Assembly: GCA_046351595.1 (NCBI GenBank) | Contig: JAXLYE010000003.1 | Location: forward strand, 1-64,000 | Length of the DNA stretch: 64,000 bases | Reading direction: 5' to 3' | Origin: JAXLYE01 sp046351595 | GTDB lineage: Bacteria > Myxococcota_A > Polyangia > Palsa-1104 > JAEUJZ01 | Shown here: positions 38,194-49,388 of the stretch, piece after piece | Position numbering within the stretch: the first letter of the stretch is position 1 | Layout of the letters: each line of letters begins with the position of its first letter | Translations under genes and position numbers: made by a program | Notes under the pieces: model-generated | The model's database searches: none | What the model was told of the DNA's origin: nothing | Seen by the model: only the letters and a program-made list of their open reading frames with translations

Positions 38194-38738
38194 CCCCGCT
38201 CTCCGGCTCGCTCTCCGGCTCTGGCTCCGGCGACCGCGCCGCTGAGGCTGCGGTACACCGAGATCATCTCGAGGGCGGCGAGCGCGGCGTCCGCGCCCTT
38301 GTTGCCGGCCTTGGTGCCGGCGCGCTCGACCGCCTGCTCGATGGTTTCGGTGGTGAGCACGCCGAAGATCACCGGGATGTCGGCCTGCATCGCCACCTGC
38401 GCGACGCCCTTGGCCGCCTCGCCGGCGACGTAGTCGAAGTGCGGGGTGGCGCCGCGGATGACCGCGCCCAGGCACAGCACCGCGTCGAAGCGACCGCTCT
38501 GCACGCAGCGCCGCGCCAGGCCGCCGATCTCGAAGGCGCCGGGGCAGCGCACGACGGTGATCTGCGCCGCCGGGCCGCCGGTGCGCGACAGCACGTCGAC
38601 GGCGCCGTCGATCAGGCGATCGACGATGAAGGCGTTGAAGCGGCTGGCGACGATGGCGACGCGCACGCCGCGCGCATCGAGCATGCCGCCGATGTGTTCA
38701 ATCTGGGGAGCCTGGGGATTCCGTTCGGTCGTAGCCAT
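38190..38738 (-). CDS. ribH: 6,7-dimethyl-8-ribityllumazine synthase
   Basis: A 182-residue enzyme condensing the aminouracil intermediate with dihydroxybutanone phosphate. VAIVASRFNAFIVDRLIDGA, VRCPGAFEIGGLARRC, CLGAVIRGATPHFDYVAGEAAKG and PVIFGVLTTETIEQAVERAGTKAGNKGADAALAALEM are all present, with the active-site His in HFDYV. A short extra tail (AGARAGERAGERG) follows the fold. The ATG at 38738 starts the conserved part; an upstream in-frame ATG at 38771 exists. A 102-bp gap with copies of AATTCATGCGGGC separates it from ribB(X). Confidence 0.96.
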   Translation of the reverse strand: MATTERNPQAPQIEHIGGMLDARGVRVAIVASRFNAFIVDRLIDGAVDVLSRTGGPAAQITVVRCPGAFEIGGLARRCVQSGRFDAVLCLGAVIRGATPHFDYVAGEAAKGVAQVAMQADIPVIFGVLTTETIEQAVERAGTKAGNKGADAALAALEMISVYRSLSGAVAGARAGERAGERG

Positions 38739-38840
38739 GTTGTTGTCTTTCAATTCATGCGGGCAATTCATGCGGGCGATTCGTGCAGGCGGAAGGTGCA
38801 GCGAGCCCGCGCCGGGCGACGGGCGCAAAGATCACCGGCG

Positions 38841-40043
38841 TCACACCTGCTCGCGGGCGGCCGCGTCGCGCTCGCCGAGCGTCGGCAGCGTCGGCGTGAA
38901 GGGCAGGCGCTCGACGATGGTCAGGCCGTGCCCTTCAAGGCCCGCGATCTTCTTCGGGTTGTTGGTGAGCAGCCGCATCTTGGTGACGCCGAGCTCGCGC
39001 AGCACCTGCGCCCCGAGGCCGAAGTCGCGCAGCTTGTTGCCCGGCGGCGCGCTCGGCTCGGTCTTGAGCAGGTAGGTCCGCAGGTCGTGCTGCAGCGTGT
39101 AGCGGCCCGTCGGGAAGATGTATAGCAGCGCGCCGCGCCCGGCCGCGTCGATGGCGCGCAGCGCCGCCTTGAGCTGGGCGCCGCTGTCGCAGCCGAGCGC
39201 CCCGAACACGTCGCCGGGCACGCTCGCGGTCTGCACGCGCACCAGCACCGGATCGTCGCCCGCGTCGCCGGCGAGGTCGCCGCACCACAGCGCCAGGTAC
39301 TCGGTCGGCTCGATCGGCGTCTTGAACAGCGCACCGCGGAACTCGCGCAGGAGCGCCCCGTCGACGACCGGCGTGATCGTGAACGACTCGGCGCGCTCGA
39401 CCAGGCTCTCGTTGCGCAGCCGGTACTCGATGAGGTCCGCGACCGACAGCATGAGCAGCCCGTGCTCGCGCGCGAAGCGCAAAAGATCCGGCATGCGCGC
39501 CATGGTGCCGTCGTCGTTCATGATCTCGCAGATGACGCCGGCCGAGAACAGCCCGGCCAGCCGCGCCAGATCGACGGAGCCCTCGGTGTGGCCGGTGCGC
39601 ACCAGCGTGCCGCCGCGCTTGGCGCGCAGCGGGAAGATGTGGCCGGGCGTGATCAGATCCTCGGGCCTGGCGTCGCGCGCCACCGCCGTGAGGATGGTGC
39701 GCGCGCGATCCGCCGCCGAGATCCCCGAGGTCACGCCGTGGCGCGCCTCGATCGAGACGGTGAACGCGGTCCCGAGCGGCGGCCCGCCGGCGCGCGCGGC
39801 CTGGAGCGGCAGCTGCAGGTGGTCGGCCCACTCCTCGGTCAGCGTCAGGCAGATCAGGCCGCGGGCGTAGCGCGCCATGAAGTTTATGGCCTCGGGCGTG
39901 ACCTTCTCGGCGGCCATCACCAGGTCGCCCTCGTTCTCGCGGTCCTCGTCGTCGACCAGGATGACCATGCGGCCGGCGCGCAGCTCCTCGAGGGCGCGCT
40001 CGACGCGGACCAGCCGCTCCGCCCGCTCAATCGTTGTCGGCAA
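38841..40043 (-). CDS. ribB: 3,4-dihydroxy-2-butanone-4-phosphate synthase fused to degenerate GTP cyclohydrolase II domain
   Basis: A 400-residue protein. Residues 1-210 are an intact RibB domain with VDDEDRENEGDLVMAAE and the RTGHTEGSVD site, making dihydroxybutanone phosphate from ribulose 5-phosphate. Residues about 215-385 align to RibA but the zinc site is broken: the three cysteines become Ser274, Cys285 and Ser287 (TASVPGD, GCDSG), and the catalytic HRQEGRxIGL loop is replaced by YIFPTGRYTL. LLTNNPKKI survives. GTP cyclohydrolase II activity is therefore unlikely, as in the 'RibBX' variants known from Proteobacteria. The start is TTG, with AAGGAG 7 nt upstream, overlapping ribE by 17 bp. 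Confidence 0.93.
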   Translation of the reverse strand: MPTTIERAERLVRVERALEELRAGRMVILVDDEDRENEGDLVMAAEKVTPEAINFMARYARGLICLTLTEEWADHLQLPLQAARAGGPPLGTAFTVSIEARHGVTSGISAADRARTILTAVARDARPEDLITPGHIFPLRAKRGGTLVRTGHTEGSVDLARLAGLFSAGVICEIMNDDGTMARMPDLLRFAREHGLLMLSVADLIEYRLRNESLVERAESFTITPVVDGALLREFRGALFKTPIEPTEYLALWCGDLAGDAGDDPVLVRVQTASVPGDVFGALGCDSGAQLKAALRAIDAAGRGALLYIFPTGRYTLQHDLRTYLLKTEPSAPPGNKLRDFGLGAQVLRELGVTKMRLLTNNPKKIAGLEGHGLTIVERLPFTPTLPTLGERDAAAREQV

Positions 40044-40701
40044 AGCCGTGCTCCTTCAGTTTCGAGAGGGTCAGCCCGCCGCGCGCCGCCGCGGCCTGCG
40101 CAGGCAGGTATCCGAGCAGCAGCTTCTCGACGTGCTTGGCCAGGATGTCGACCTCGATGTTGATGCGCTGGCCGCGCGCCTTGTCGACAAGGTGCGTGTG
40201 CTTCTGCGTGTGCGGCACCAGCGACACCGAGAGGCCCTCGCCGTCGACGGTGTTGACCGTGAGGCTGGTGCCGTCGAGCGCCACCGCGCCCTTCTCGACG
40301 ATGTAGCGCAAAAGCGGCTGCGGGCAGCGGATCCGCAGGTCCCAGTTGTCGCCGCGCGCCGCGCTCTCCGCGACCTCGCCGACGCCGTCGACGTGGCCGG
40401 TGACGATGTGGCCGCCGAGCCGGTCCGAGGCGCGCAGCGCCCGCTCGAGGTGCAGCCGCTGCCCGATGGTGAAGCCGCGCGCGGTCGTGCGCTCGAGCGT
40501 CTCGGGGCCGGCCTCGACCTCGACCTCGCCGGGCCGCGCCGCCACCACCGTCAGGCAGATGCCGTCGACCGCCAGCGACGCGCCGAGCGGCATGACCTCG
40601 TCGAGCAGGCGCGCCGCGATGCGCAGCCGCTGGCCCGAGCCGTGCGGCAGCGGCGCGAGCGCCCGCAGCACGCCCATGTCTTCCACCAGCCCCGTGAACA
40701 C
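40027..40701 (-). CDS. ribE: Riboflavin synthase, alpha chain
   Basis: A 224-residue enzyme starting with GTG at 40701 (CAGGAGGG upstream), giving the canonical N-terminus MFTGLVEDMG. It has two lumazine-binding barrel repeats: GASLAVDGICLTVV...LGGHIVTGHVDGVG and GAVALDGTSLTVN...NIEVDILAKHVEKLL. It dismutates two ribityllumazines to riboflavin. Length and motifs are normal. It starts 1 bp after ribD ends, so translation is probably coupled. Confidence 0.95.
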   Translation of the reverse strand: MFTGLVEDMGVLRALAPLPHGSGQRLRIAARLLDEVMPLGASLAVDGICLTVVAARPGEVEVEAGPETLERTTARGFTIGQRLHLERALRASDRLGGHIVTGHVDGVGEVAESAARGDNWDLRIRCPQPLLRYIVEKGAVALDGTSLTVNTVDGEGLSVSLVPHTQKHTHLVDKARGQRINIEVDILAKHVEKLLLGYLPAQAAAARGGLTLSKLKEHGFADND

Positions 40702-40702
40702 G

Positions 40703-42148
40703 CTACGTCCCTCCTGCCGCCACGGCGGCCGGCTCGGCGGGCGCGCTCGGCGAGTAACCACCGAGGCGCAGCAGGCCGCGCACGAGCACGTCGCGACCCA
40801 GCGCCTGCACCGTCACCCCGTCGAGCCACGGCGCGGCGCCCACCGACGGCACCGGGTAGCCCGACAGCAGCGGCACGCCGCGATCGCCGAGCAGCACCGG
40901 CGCCAGGAACAGCGCCGCCTCGGCGTACAGCCCCAGCTCGAGCAGCACCGCGTGCAGCTCGGCGCCGCCCTCGCACAGGAGCAGCAGCACCCCGCGCTCG
41001 CCGAGCCGCGCCAGCACGTCGAACGGGCTGATGTCGGTCGGGCGCAGCGGGCGGTGCAGGATCTCGTTCGAGCGCGGGCGGAACGGCGGCAGAGGAATGA
41101 CCTCGACGCCGCGGTCCGCGAGCGCCTGCACCGTGCCCGGCTGCGCCGCCGCCGCCGGCTCGCTGGTGAACAGCACGGTGCCGGGGCCGCAGAGCTTCGC
41201 CGTCGCGGGCGTGCGCAGCGCGCCGTCGAGCACCACGCGCAGCGGCTGGCGGCTGGCGCGCCCCGACGAAGACGCCGCCGCGAGCGCCGCGGGCGGGAGC
41301 CGCACCGTGAGCTGCGGATCGTCCGCCAGCACCGTGCCGGCGCCGATGAGGATCGCGTCGACCTCGTCGCGCAGGACGTGCGCGGCCGCGCGCGCCTCGG
41401 CGCCGGTCAGCCACTGCGGCGAAGGCGGGCTCGCGGCGTGCGCGCCGGCCGGGGCGAGCCGCCCGTCGAGCGACAGCGCGGCCTTGAGGATCGCGTGCGG
41501 CATGCCGCTGTGCAGCCAGCGCAGGTAGCCGCGGTTCAGGTGGCGACACTGCGCCTCGCCGACCCCGACGACGACCTCGAGACCGGCGGCGCGCAGGCGC
41601 TCGATGCCGCCGCCGGTGACCCGCGGGTTGGGGTCGTGCATGCCGATGACCACGCGGCGGATGCCGGCGGCCAGCACCGCGTCGGTGCACTTGCCGGTGC
41701 GGCCGATGTGGTTGCACGGCTCGAGGGTGACGTACAGCGTCTTGCCCGGCGCCACAAGGCCCAGCGGGCGCAGCGCCGCGACCTCGGCGTGGTCGGTCCC
41801 GGCGCGGGCGTGGAAGCCGCGCGACAGCACCCGCGGTTCGCCGGCGTCGCCGTCGCCCTCGTCGACGACCAGGGCGCCGACCAGCGGGTTCGGGCTGGTG
41901 CGACCGCGGCCGCGCTCGGCCTCGGCCAGCGCCAGCGCCATCAGCGCCGCGTCGTGCGGGCGCTCGCCAGCGACCCGCTCGGCGGCGCGCGGCGTCGGGC
42001 CCGGCCGCAGCACCGCGCACGCACCCTGACCGTCGCCGCGCAGGTCGGTCGGCGCCGCGGCAGCGGACGGATCGTTGGAGCCGGGCGGACCCGGGGGGCC
42101 GAACGAGCCCGGGAAACCGGGCTGGCCGGGTTGTGAGAGAGCTGGCAT
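40703..42148 (-). CDS. ribD: Riboflavin biosynthesis deaminase/reductase
   Basis: A 481-residue bifunctional enzyme. The deaminase half has the zinc site H120-A-E and TLEPCNHIGRTGKC (Cys145, Cys154). The reductase half starts near 215 (ILKAALSLDGRLA) and contains WLTGAEARAAAHVLRDEVDAILIGAGTVLADDPQLTVR and LLLCEGGAELHAVLLELGL. It deaminates the pyrimidine intermediate, then reduces its ribose. Compared with family members it has about 60 extra N-terminal residues including a Gly-X-Y patch (QPGQPGFPGSFGPPGPPG). No good Shine-Dalgarno precedes the ATG, so the true start may be internal. No FMN riboswitch was found upstream. Confidence 0.93.
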   Translation of the reverse strand: MPALSQPGQPGFPGSFGPPGPPGSNDPSAAAAPTDLRGDGQGACAVLRPGPTPRAAERVAGERPHDAALMALALAEAERGRGRTSPNPLVGALVVDEGDGDAGEPRVLSRGFHARAGTDHAEVAALRPLGLVAPGKTLYVTLEPCNHIGRTGKCTDAVLAAGIRRVVIGMHDPNPRVTGGGIERLRAAGLEVVVGVGEAQCRHLNRGYLRWLHSGMPHAILKAALSLDGRLAPAGAHAASPPSPQWLTGAEARAAAHVLRDEVDAILIGAGTVLADDPQLTVRLPPAALAAASSSGRASRQPLRVVLDGALRTPATAKLCGPGTVLFTSEPAAAAQPGTVQALADRGVEVIPLPPFRPRSNEILHRPLRPTDISPFDVLARLGERGVLLLLCEGGAELHAVLLELGLYAEAALFLAPVLLGDRGVPLLSGYPVPSVGAAPWLDGVTVQALGRDVLVRGLLRLGGYSPSAPAEPAAVAAGGT

Positions 42149-42238
42149 CGCGCGCGTCTGGCACGCCGTGTACCGCAGGTGTGCCCGACGCGCAAGCTCC
42201 GCGCACCGGGCCGGCGCGGCGCGGGGCCCCGGGTCCGG

Positions 42239-43776
42239 TCAGCCGTGCGACGGCGCGGCGGGCGCGGCGCTGTGCAGGGCATCGACGACGCCGCCGCGCA
42301 CGGCCAGGAGCGGCGAGACCGCGATGCCGCCGACCAGCAGCAGCGCGAGCAGCGAGAACACGACCCAGCGCTCGCGCGGCATGAGGTCGGTGAAGCCGCG
42401 CGAGGGGTCGGCGTGCGGCGACGGGCCGGCCAAAAAGACGCGCTGGAACGCGCGGATCAGCAGGATGCCGTTGAGCGCCGTGGCGACGAGCAGCGCCCCC
42501 GCGGCCAGCCCGTGCGAGCGCAGCAGGCCCTGGGCGATGAGGTCCTCGGAGACGAAGCCCATCGAGCCCGGCAGGCCGATGGCGGCCGCCGAGAGGAGCA
42601 GGAACGCCGTGCTCATCACCGGCGCCCGCTGCACCAGGCCGCCGAGCAGGCGCACGTCCGTTGTGCCGGTGCGCGCGAGCACGGCCGCGGCGACCACCAA
42701 GAGGCCCGTGCGCACGACGACCGTGCCGATGGCGTGCAGCAGCGCGCCGCTGACACCCTCGGGGTTGAGCGCCGACAGGCCGCTCAGCAGGAAGCCCTGC
42801 TGGCTGATCCAGAAGTAGCCGAGCATGCGCCGCAGGTCGTTCTGCCCCAGCGCCACGACCGCGCCGTAGATCGCGGTCACCAGCCCGAGCGGCAGGAGCA
42901 CCGGCATCACCTGCTCGCACAGCCCCGGGAACACGGGCAGCAGCACGCGCGCCACCACGAAGATGCCGATCGGGGTCGCGAACGAGGCCAGGCCGAGCGG
43001 ACCGGGCCCGCGCTCGGCGAGCGCCGGGATCCACACGTGCAGCGGGAAGCAGCCGATGCGGGCCAGCGCCGCGAGCAGGACCAGGCCGCCGAGCAGCGTG
43101 CCGCGCCAGCCCGCGGCCAGCGCGCCCGACTGCGACAGCGCGATGAGGTCGAACGGCGCGCTGCTCAGCGCCGGGTCCTGCCGACCGAGCAGCGCCAGCG
43201 CCACCACGAACAGCAGCATCGGCGCCGCGCTGCCGAAGAAGACGACGTTGAAGGCGGCGCTGGCCACGCGCTCGCCGCGGCGCGCGAGCTCGGCGCGCAG
43301 CGGCACCAGCGACAGCGTCCAGAACAGCGCCAGCAGCAGCGCGTCGAGCGACACCAGCACGCCGAGGATCGACCCGAGCGCGAACAGCAGCTGCGCGACG
43401 GCGCGGCGGTCGAGCTCGCGGCGCGGCGCGGCGGCCAGCGCGCAGGCCCCGACCGCGGCGGTGACCGGCAGGAGCAGCGCCGACAGCCCGTCGACGCCGA
43501 CGTGGTAGCGCAGGCCGAGCAGGATGGGCGCGGCCGGCACGTCGGTGCGGGCAAAGGCGTGCTCGGCGGCGTCGCGCGCGAACACCGCCACGGCGGCAGC
43601 CAGCGTGGTGAGGGCGGTCGCCACCGCGATGCGCCGCGGCGCGTGCGTGCGGCTGGCGGGCATGAGGCGGGCCAGCAGCGCGCCGAGCAGCGGCAGCGCC
43701 CAGACCGCGGTGATCAGCAGCAGGTCCGAGCTCATGGGGGCCATGGGGGCCATGAGGGTCATCGGGCTCATCGGGT

Positions 43777-43780
<4 letters not shown>
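42239..43780 (-). CDS. NuoM-like membrane subunit associated with DAB transporter
   Basis: A 513-residue protein with about 13-14 transmembrane helices, homologous to the proton-pumping subunits of complex I (PLHVWIPALAERGPGPLG, QNDLRRMLGYFWISQQGFLLSGL, GLPGSMGFVSEDLIAQGL). Two residues normally essential in NuoM are changed: the TM5 glutamate of FWExxLVPM is Thr155 (LFWTLSLVPL), and the TM7 lysine is Arg241 (AARIGCFPLH-type segment LARIGCFPLH). It overlaps dabB by 4 bp and is the third gene of the dabA-dabB run. No other complex I genes are nearby, so it is not a respiratory complex. The N-terminus has a repetitive MNPMSPMTLMAPMAPM; an internal ATG could be the real start. Confidence 0.88.
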
Positions 43781-45173
<1,393 letters not shown>

Positions 45174-45177
<4 letters not shown>

Positions 45178-48100
45178 GGCCGCCCTCCTTCCGCGCCGGG
45201 CGCGCCAGGCGTACCGGACGTGCCGGGCGCGCCGGGCGTCTCCGGTCCCCCCGGTCTGATGATCGCGGGCGGGATGAAGTCGCGGTGGCCGTAGTACCAG
45301 CGCACCGAGCTCGGCGCCGTCGGCACCTCGGGCAGCGACGGCGGCGGCTGCCAGGGCACGAAGCCGCGCCGGGGGTCGAAGACGTGGATGGCGCCGGTCG
45401 TCGGGTCGACGGTGGCGACGCGCACCCACTCGTTGCGCACCAGCTCGGCGACCGACGGCTGGCGCTCGACGATGCCGAGCACGATGTCGAGCGGCGACTC
45501 GAGGATGAGGTGCAGGCGGACCGGCTCGTGGATCTCGATCATCTGCTTGGGCAGGCCGGTGCGCAGGTCGCTGCCGGCGCCGTTCATGACGCCGACCAGG
45601 CCGGTGACGTTGTGCGGCAGCTTGGTGCCGGCGCCCAGGCGCTCGTTGTCCACCGACGAGAAGAAGTACTCCAGGTTGATGCCGGCGCCGACCGGGCCGA
45701 CCGCCAAGAGCGTGCGCTCGAGGATCGCGCCGCGCGCCTCGGGGCGGCAGTCCACCGTCGGGTCGTACGAAACCAGAAAGGCGCGCCGGTCCAGGAACAG
45801 GCCGCGCGTCAGCGCCCGCCGACCGACGACACACGAGGCGTTGGTGGCGTGCCCGAGCTCGGGCCGTGCCTGGCCGAGGTCGGCGCCGCGCACCTGCACG
45901 TGGGCCAGCGCCTCGTCGGTCGACAGGTCCTGGGCGGCCGAGGCGAAGCGGCGCACCCGCTCGTGCGCGTTGCGGCGGCGCGCGTCCTCGATGCAGGCAA
46001 AAAGCTCCGCGAGCTCGGCCCGGCGATCGGGCGGCACCGCGGCGTCATACAGCGTGATCGCGTCGACGCAGGTGTCGTGGACGCCGCCGACGAACAGCGT
46101 GCCGTCGGGGATGTCGATGCCGCGCTGGCGCAAGAGCGCCCGCACCTCGGGGCGGTTGGCCATGCGCGCCACCAGCCGCGCGTTCGGCCCGCCCGAGCGA
46201 CCGCCGCAGGCGCCGCACGAGTAGGCGGCGAAGTGCGGGTTGTTCACGCTCGACGAGTCGTGCCCGAGGATCGCGACGATCGGCGCGAAGTCGCGCACCA
46301 GGCCGATGTTCTCGAGCAGCGTCGCCACACGCGCGGCCTTCTCCTCGATCGTGAAGCCGCTCATCATGCCGGCGGTGGCGGCGGCGCGGGCCTCGCTGGC
46401 GCGCGACTCGGTGAGCTGCGTCCGCACCTCGGGCAGCAGGAGCCGCCGCAGCGTCCCGCGGGCGCGCAGCGAGAACCGCGGCAGAAAGACGTTGAGCAAG
46501 AGCGGCACCGTCGCGACAAAGCCCGACAGCGCGGTCAAGATCGGCCCCAGGATCAGCGAGCGCGAGGCACGGCTGAACAGCGCCTGCAGCCGCCCCCAGC
46601 GGTGCCGCCGACGGCGCCGCCGCTCGAACAGGTGCGCGTGCTCCTCGGCCGGCTCCTCGGCGATGTGGTGCTGCGGGCTGACGACCACCGGGCACAGCGG
46701 GAACGTCGTCGGGTCGTCCAGGCCCTGGAAGGCGATGGCGACGCCGAAGAAGCCGGCGGTGCCGAAGGTCTCGACCGCGGGGTGGTGCTCCTCGATCAGG
46801 CGGCGGAAGGACTCCATGCGGTCGTCGATGCAGCAGACGATCTGGAAGCGCGTCGCCGGGGCGCTCGGGCGGTGCTCGCGGTTCTTCAGGAGGCCCGCCA
46901 GGATCTCGTCGCGGTAGTGGCGCTCGTAGGCCTCGTGCCAGATCCGCAGGCGCGCCTTCTCGTCGACGCGCTCGATGAGCGCGAGCAGCCCCTTGAGCGC
47001 GCCGCCGTTGTCGGCGTGCAGCGCCCGCAGCCGCGGCCCGCACAGGCCCGCGAGCTGCGCCAGCTGGAACAGCGGCCACGCCGTGTCGTGCGGGCCGTGC
47101 AGCGACGGCGGCGCCAGGCGGGGCTGCTGCTGCAAGAAGGCGCGCAGCTCGCGCAGCGGGCCGTCGAAGCCGACGCGCGCGGCGACGTCGAGGTAGGCCA
47201 GCACGTCGAGCGACAGCCGCACCGCCAGGAAGTCGATGAGCTGCACGCGCGGCGGCGCCGCGTCCAGGCCGACCTGCACCGAGCCCGAGCCCGCCGCCTC
47301 GAGCCGCCGGAACATGCCGGCCCAGCCCGGGAGCTGCAGAAGGACGTGCTCGATGAAGGCGTCGAGCTCCTGGTTCTGCACCCCGAGCTCGTCGAGCAGA
47401 TCGAGCACCGCGGCCTCGGCGCTCTGCGCGGTGCTGCGGCGCAGGCGCTGGCCGAGGCGGCGCTCCCACGCCGAGCGCACCGCGTAGCCCGAGGTCAGCA
47501 CCCGCTGCCACGCCGCGTAGAAGCCGCGCCCGCGCTCGGGCATCGACCACTCGGCCTGGCCGCGATCGAGGAACGCGGCGCACAGCGGCAGCAGCACCGG
47601 GTGCACGAGATCGTCCGGATCCTCGTCGCTGATCGCCAGCAAAAGGTCGCGCGGGAAGCGCGGCTCGGGACGGGGATCCGCGCGCCGCGGCCGCTCCTCC
47701 AGGTTCCGCGACAGCTCCAGGCAGGTCTGCCACAGCTCGCCGACGGCCCGGGCCTCCAGCACCGCCGGCCGCAGCTCGCGCCCGGGCTCCCCCATCGCCG
47801 CGGTCGCGGCCGCAAGGAAGCGCTCGCGCAGCCACGGCGGCAGGTCGGCGCGCAGGCGCTCCAGCGCGTCGGTCTCGGCCAGGCGCCAGCGCAGCGCCGC
47901 GGGCGTCGCGTCCTGCAGGCCGTACAAGAGGATCAGCCGGCGCAGCTCCGCGGCGGGCGGCACCTCGGGTGGCCAGGCCGCGGGCGCCGCCTCGGCGTCG
48001 CCGTCCGTATCGAGCGGCGAGTCGGCCAGCGCCCCCTCGATGTCCGCCTCGCTGATGCGGCCGCGGCGCAGCGCCTCGCGGTAGCTCTCCTCGGGGAGGA

Positions 48101-48404
48101 AGCAGCGCACGCCGAGCCGCCGCGCCGCCTCGTCCAGCGCCTCGAAGAACGGCAGGTGCTGGAAGGCGTGCAGCGTATTGTGGTGGACGAAGACTTCGAG
48201 GGGCGCCTGGGCAGGCAGGTAGTGGGCGGCGTGGTCGATGGCGTGGCGCAGACGTTCTCGTCGTTCGTGCTGCGCGGCCGAGGGGCCCGTGGTTACCGGG
48301 ATTGCGGGGCCCGACAGCGCGGGCCCATGGAGGGCTGGGATTGAGGCCGGCGCCGGCTCTGCCAGGTCCGGGCGAGCGCCGACCTCACGTTGTGGTGACT
48401 GCAT
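45174..48404 (-). CDS. dabA: DUF2309 protein, DabA/MpsB-type carbonic-anhydrase-like subunit
   Basis: A 1076-residue cytoplasmic protein. N-terminal VFVHHNTLHAFQHLPFFEAL is the family opening. The beta-carbonic-anhydrase-like zinc ligands are all present: Cys525 and Asp527 (VCCIDDRMESFRR), His715 (ILGHDSSSVNNPH) and Cys730 (YSCGACGG). The spacings of 2 and 15 residues equal those of characterised DabA. Coupled to DabB it hydrates CO2 vectorially to accumulate bicarbonate. LVGVMNGAGSDLRTGLPKQMIEIHEPVRLHLILE is the conserved C-terminus, followed by an atypical Gly-X-Y tail (PGAPGTSGTPGAPGAEGG). The ATG at 48404 is preferred (AGGT upstream); a GTG at 48431 is possible. Confidence 0.95.
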
Positions 48405-48551
48405 GGTCGCTACCTGAGATCGTGCCCCCACCGCCGTGCTTGGGATGAAACCATGATTAAGTTCTCTTCATGTTACCCAAGCGCGGAACGGGATGAAGAG
48501 GGTAACTGCGCGCGAGGCCCCATCCCGTTGTACGAATGAAGAGGTCACATC
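48405..48551. promoter_or_regulatory. Divergent control region between dabA and the two-component genes
   Basis: The 147-bp region contains GTTACCC (48472-48478) and its inverse GGGTAAC (48500-48506). It also has ATGAAGAGG twice in direct orientation (48493-48501 and 48536-48544), plus CTCTTCAT inverted (48464-48471). The last copy overlaps the Shine-Dalgarno of the response regulator. Such repeated elements are a plausible operator for the adjacent OmpR-type regulator, controlling itself and dabA. Confidence 0.5.
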
Positions 48552-49388
48552 ATGAGGGTGCTGATCGTTGAAGACGACCGCAAGCTGGCCAGCTTCCTGG
48601 TCCGCGCATTTACTGAAGAAGGTTACGCCGCCGACCTGTGCCGGGGCGGCGCCGAGGCGCAGTCGCAGGCGCGCGCGCTCGCCTACGACCTGATCGTCCT
48701 CGACTGGATGCTGCCCGACGGAGACGGGCTGAGTGTGTGCCGCGAGCTGCGGCGCGCCGGGCTGGCGGCGCCGATCCTGATGCTCACCGCGCGCGGTGAG
48801 GTCAGCGAGAAGGTGCTGGCGCTCGACAGCGGCGTCGACGACTACCTGACCAAGCCGTTCCACCTCGACGAGCTCATGGCGCGCGCGCGCTCGCTCTTGC
48901 GCCGGGCCAGCGGGCCGCGCGACGGCGTGCTGCGCGCCGGGCCGCTGGCGCTCGATCCGCAGCGCCGCATGCTGGCGATCAGCGGCCGCCGCGTCGAGCT
49001 GACCGGCCGCGAGTACAGCCTGCTGGCGCTGCTGCTCCTGCGCGCCGGCCGCGTCGTCACGCGCAGCGAGATCCTCGAGCAGGTCTGGGGCCTGCAGTTC
49101 GACCCGGGCAGCAACGTCATCGAGGTCCACATGCGCCACCTGCGCGAGAAGCTCGGCGAGGCCGCGGCCTACATCGAGACCGTGCGCGGCCAGGGCTACC
49201 GCCTGTCGCTGGTGGATCCCGATCGCGGACCCGAGCGGGGACCCGAGCGCGCCCCTGAGCGAGGGCCTGAGCGGGGACCCGAGCGCGCCGCCGGCGGCCC
49301 GCCCGCCGCGAGCGGCCCCCCGACCTCGGGCGGCTCGCCTGATCTCGGGGAGCCGGGCGGACCCGAGGGCGAGCCGGAGCCGCAATGA
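48552..49388 (+). CDS. OmpR/PhoB-family response regulator
   Basis: A 278-residue regulator. The receiver (1-118) has acidic residues EDD (7-9), phospho-acceptor Asp51 in LIVLDWMLPDGDG and Lys in DDYLTKPF. The winged-helix domain (about 128-222) includes RRVELTGREYSLLALLLLRAGRVVTRSEILEQVWG and VIEVHMRHLREKLG...ETVRGQGYRL. A disordered tail of about 55 residues follows, with repeated GPER/APER units encoded by a 12-bp repeat; this is not part of the family. Its stop overlaps the sensor kinase start by 4 bp, and it is divergent from dabA. Confidence 0.95.
   Translation: MRVLIVEDDRKLASFLVRAFTEEGYAADLCRGGAEAQSQARALAYDLIVLDWMLPDGDGLSVCRELRRAGLAAPILMLTARGEVSEKVLALDSGVDDYLTKPFHLDELMARARSLLRRASGPRDGVLRAGPLALDPQRRMLAISGRRVELTGREYSLLALLLLRAGRVVTRSEILEQVWGLQFDPGSNVIEVHMRHLREKLGEAAAYIETVRGQGYRLSLVDPDRGPERGPERAPERGPERGPERAAGGPPAASGPPTSGGSPDLGEPGGPEGEPEPQ

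Noticed and set aside
42149..42238. FMN riboswitch upstream of ribD
   Set aside because: The gap is only 90 bp and no conserved RFN element sequence could be found.
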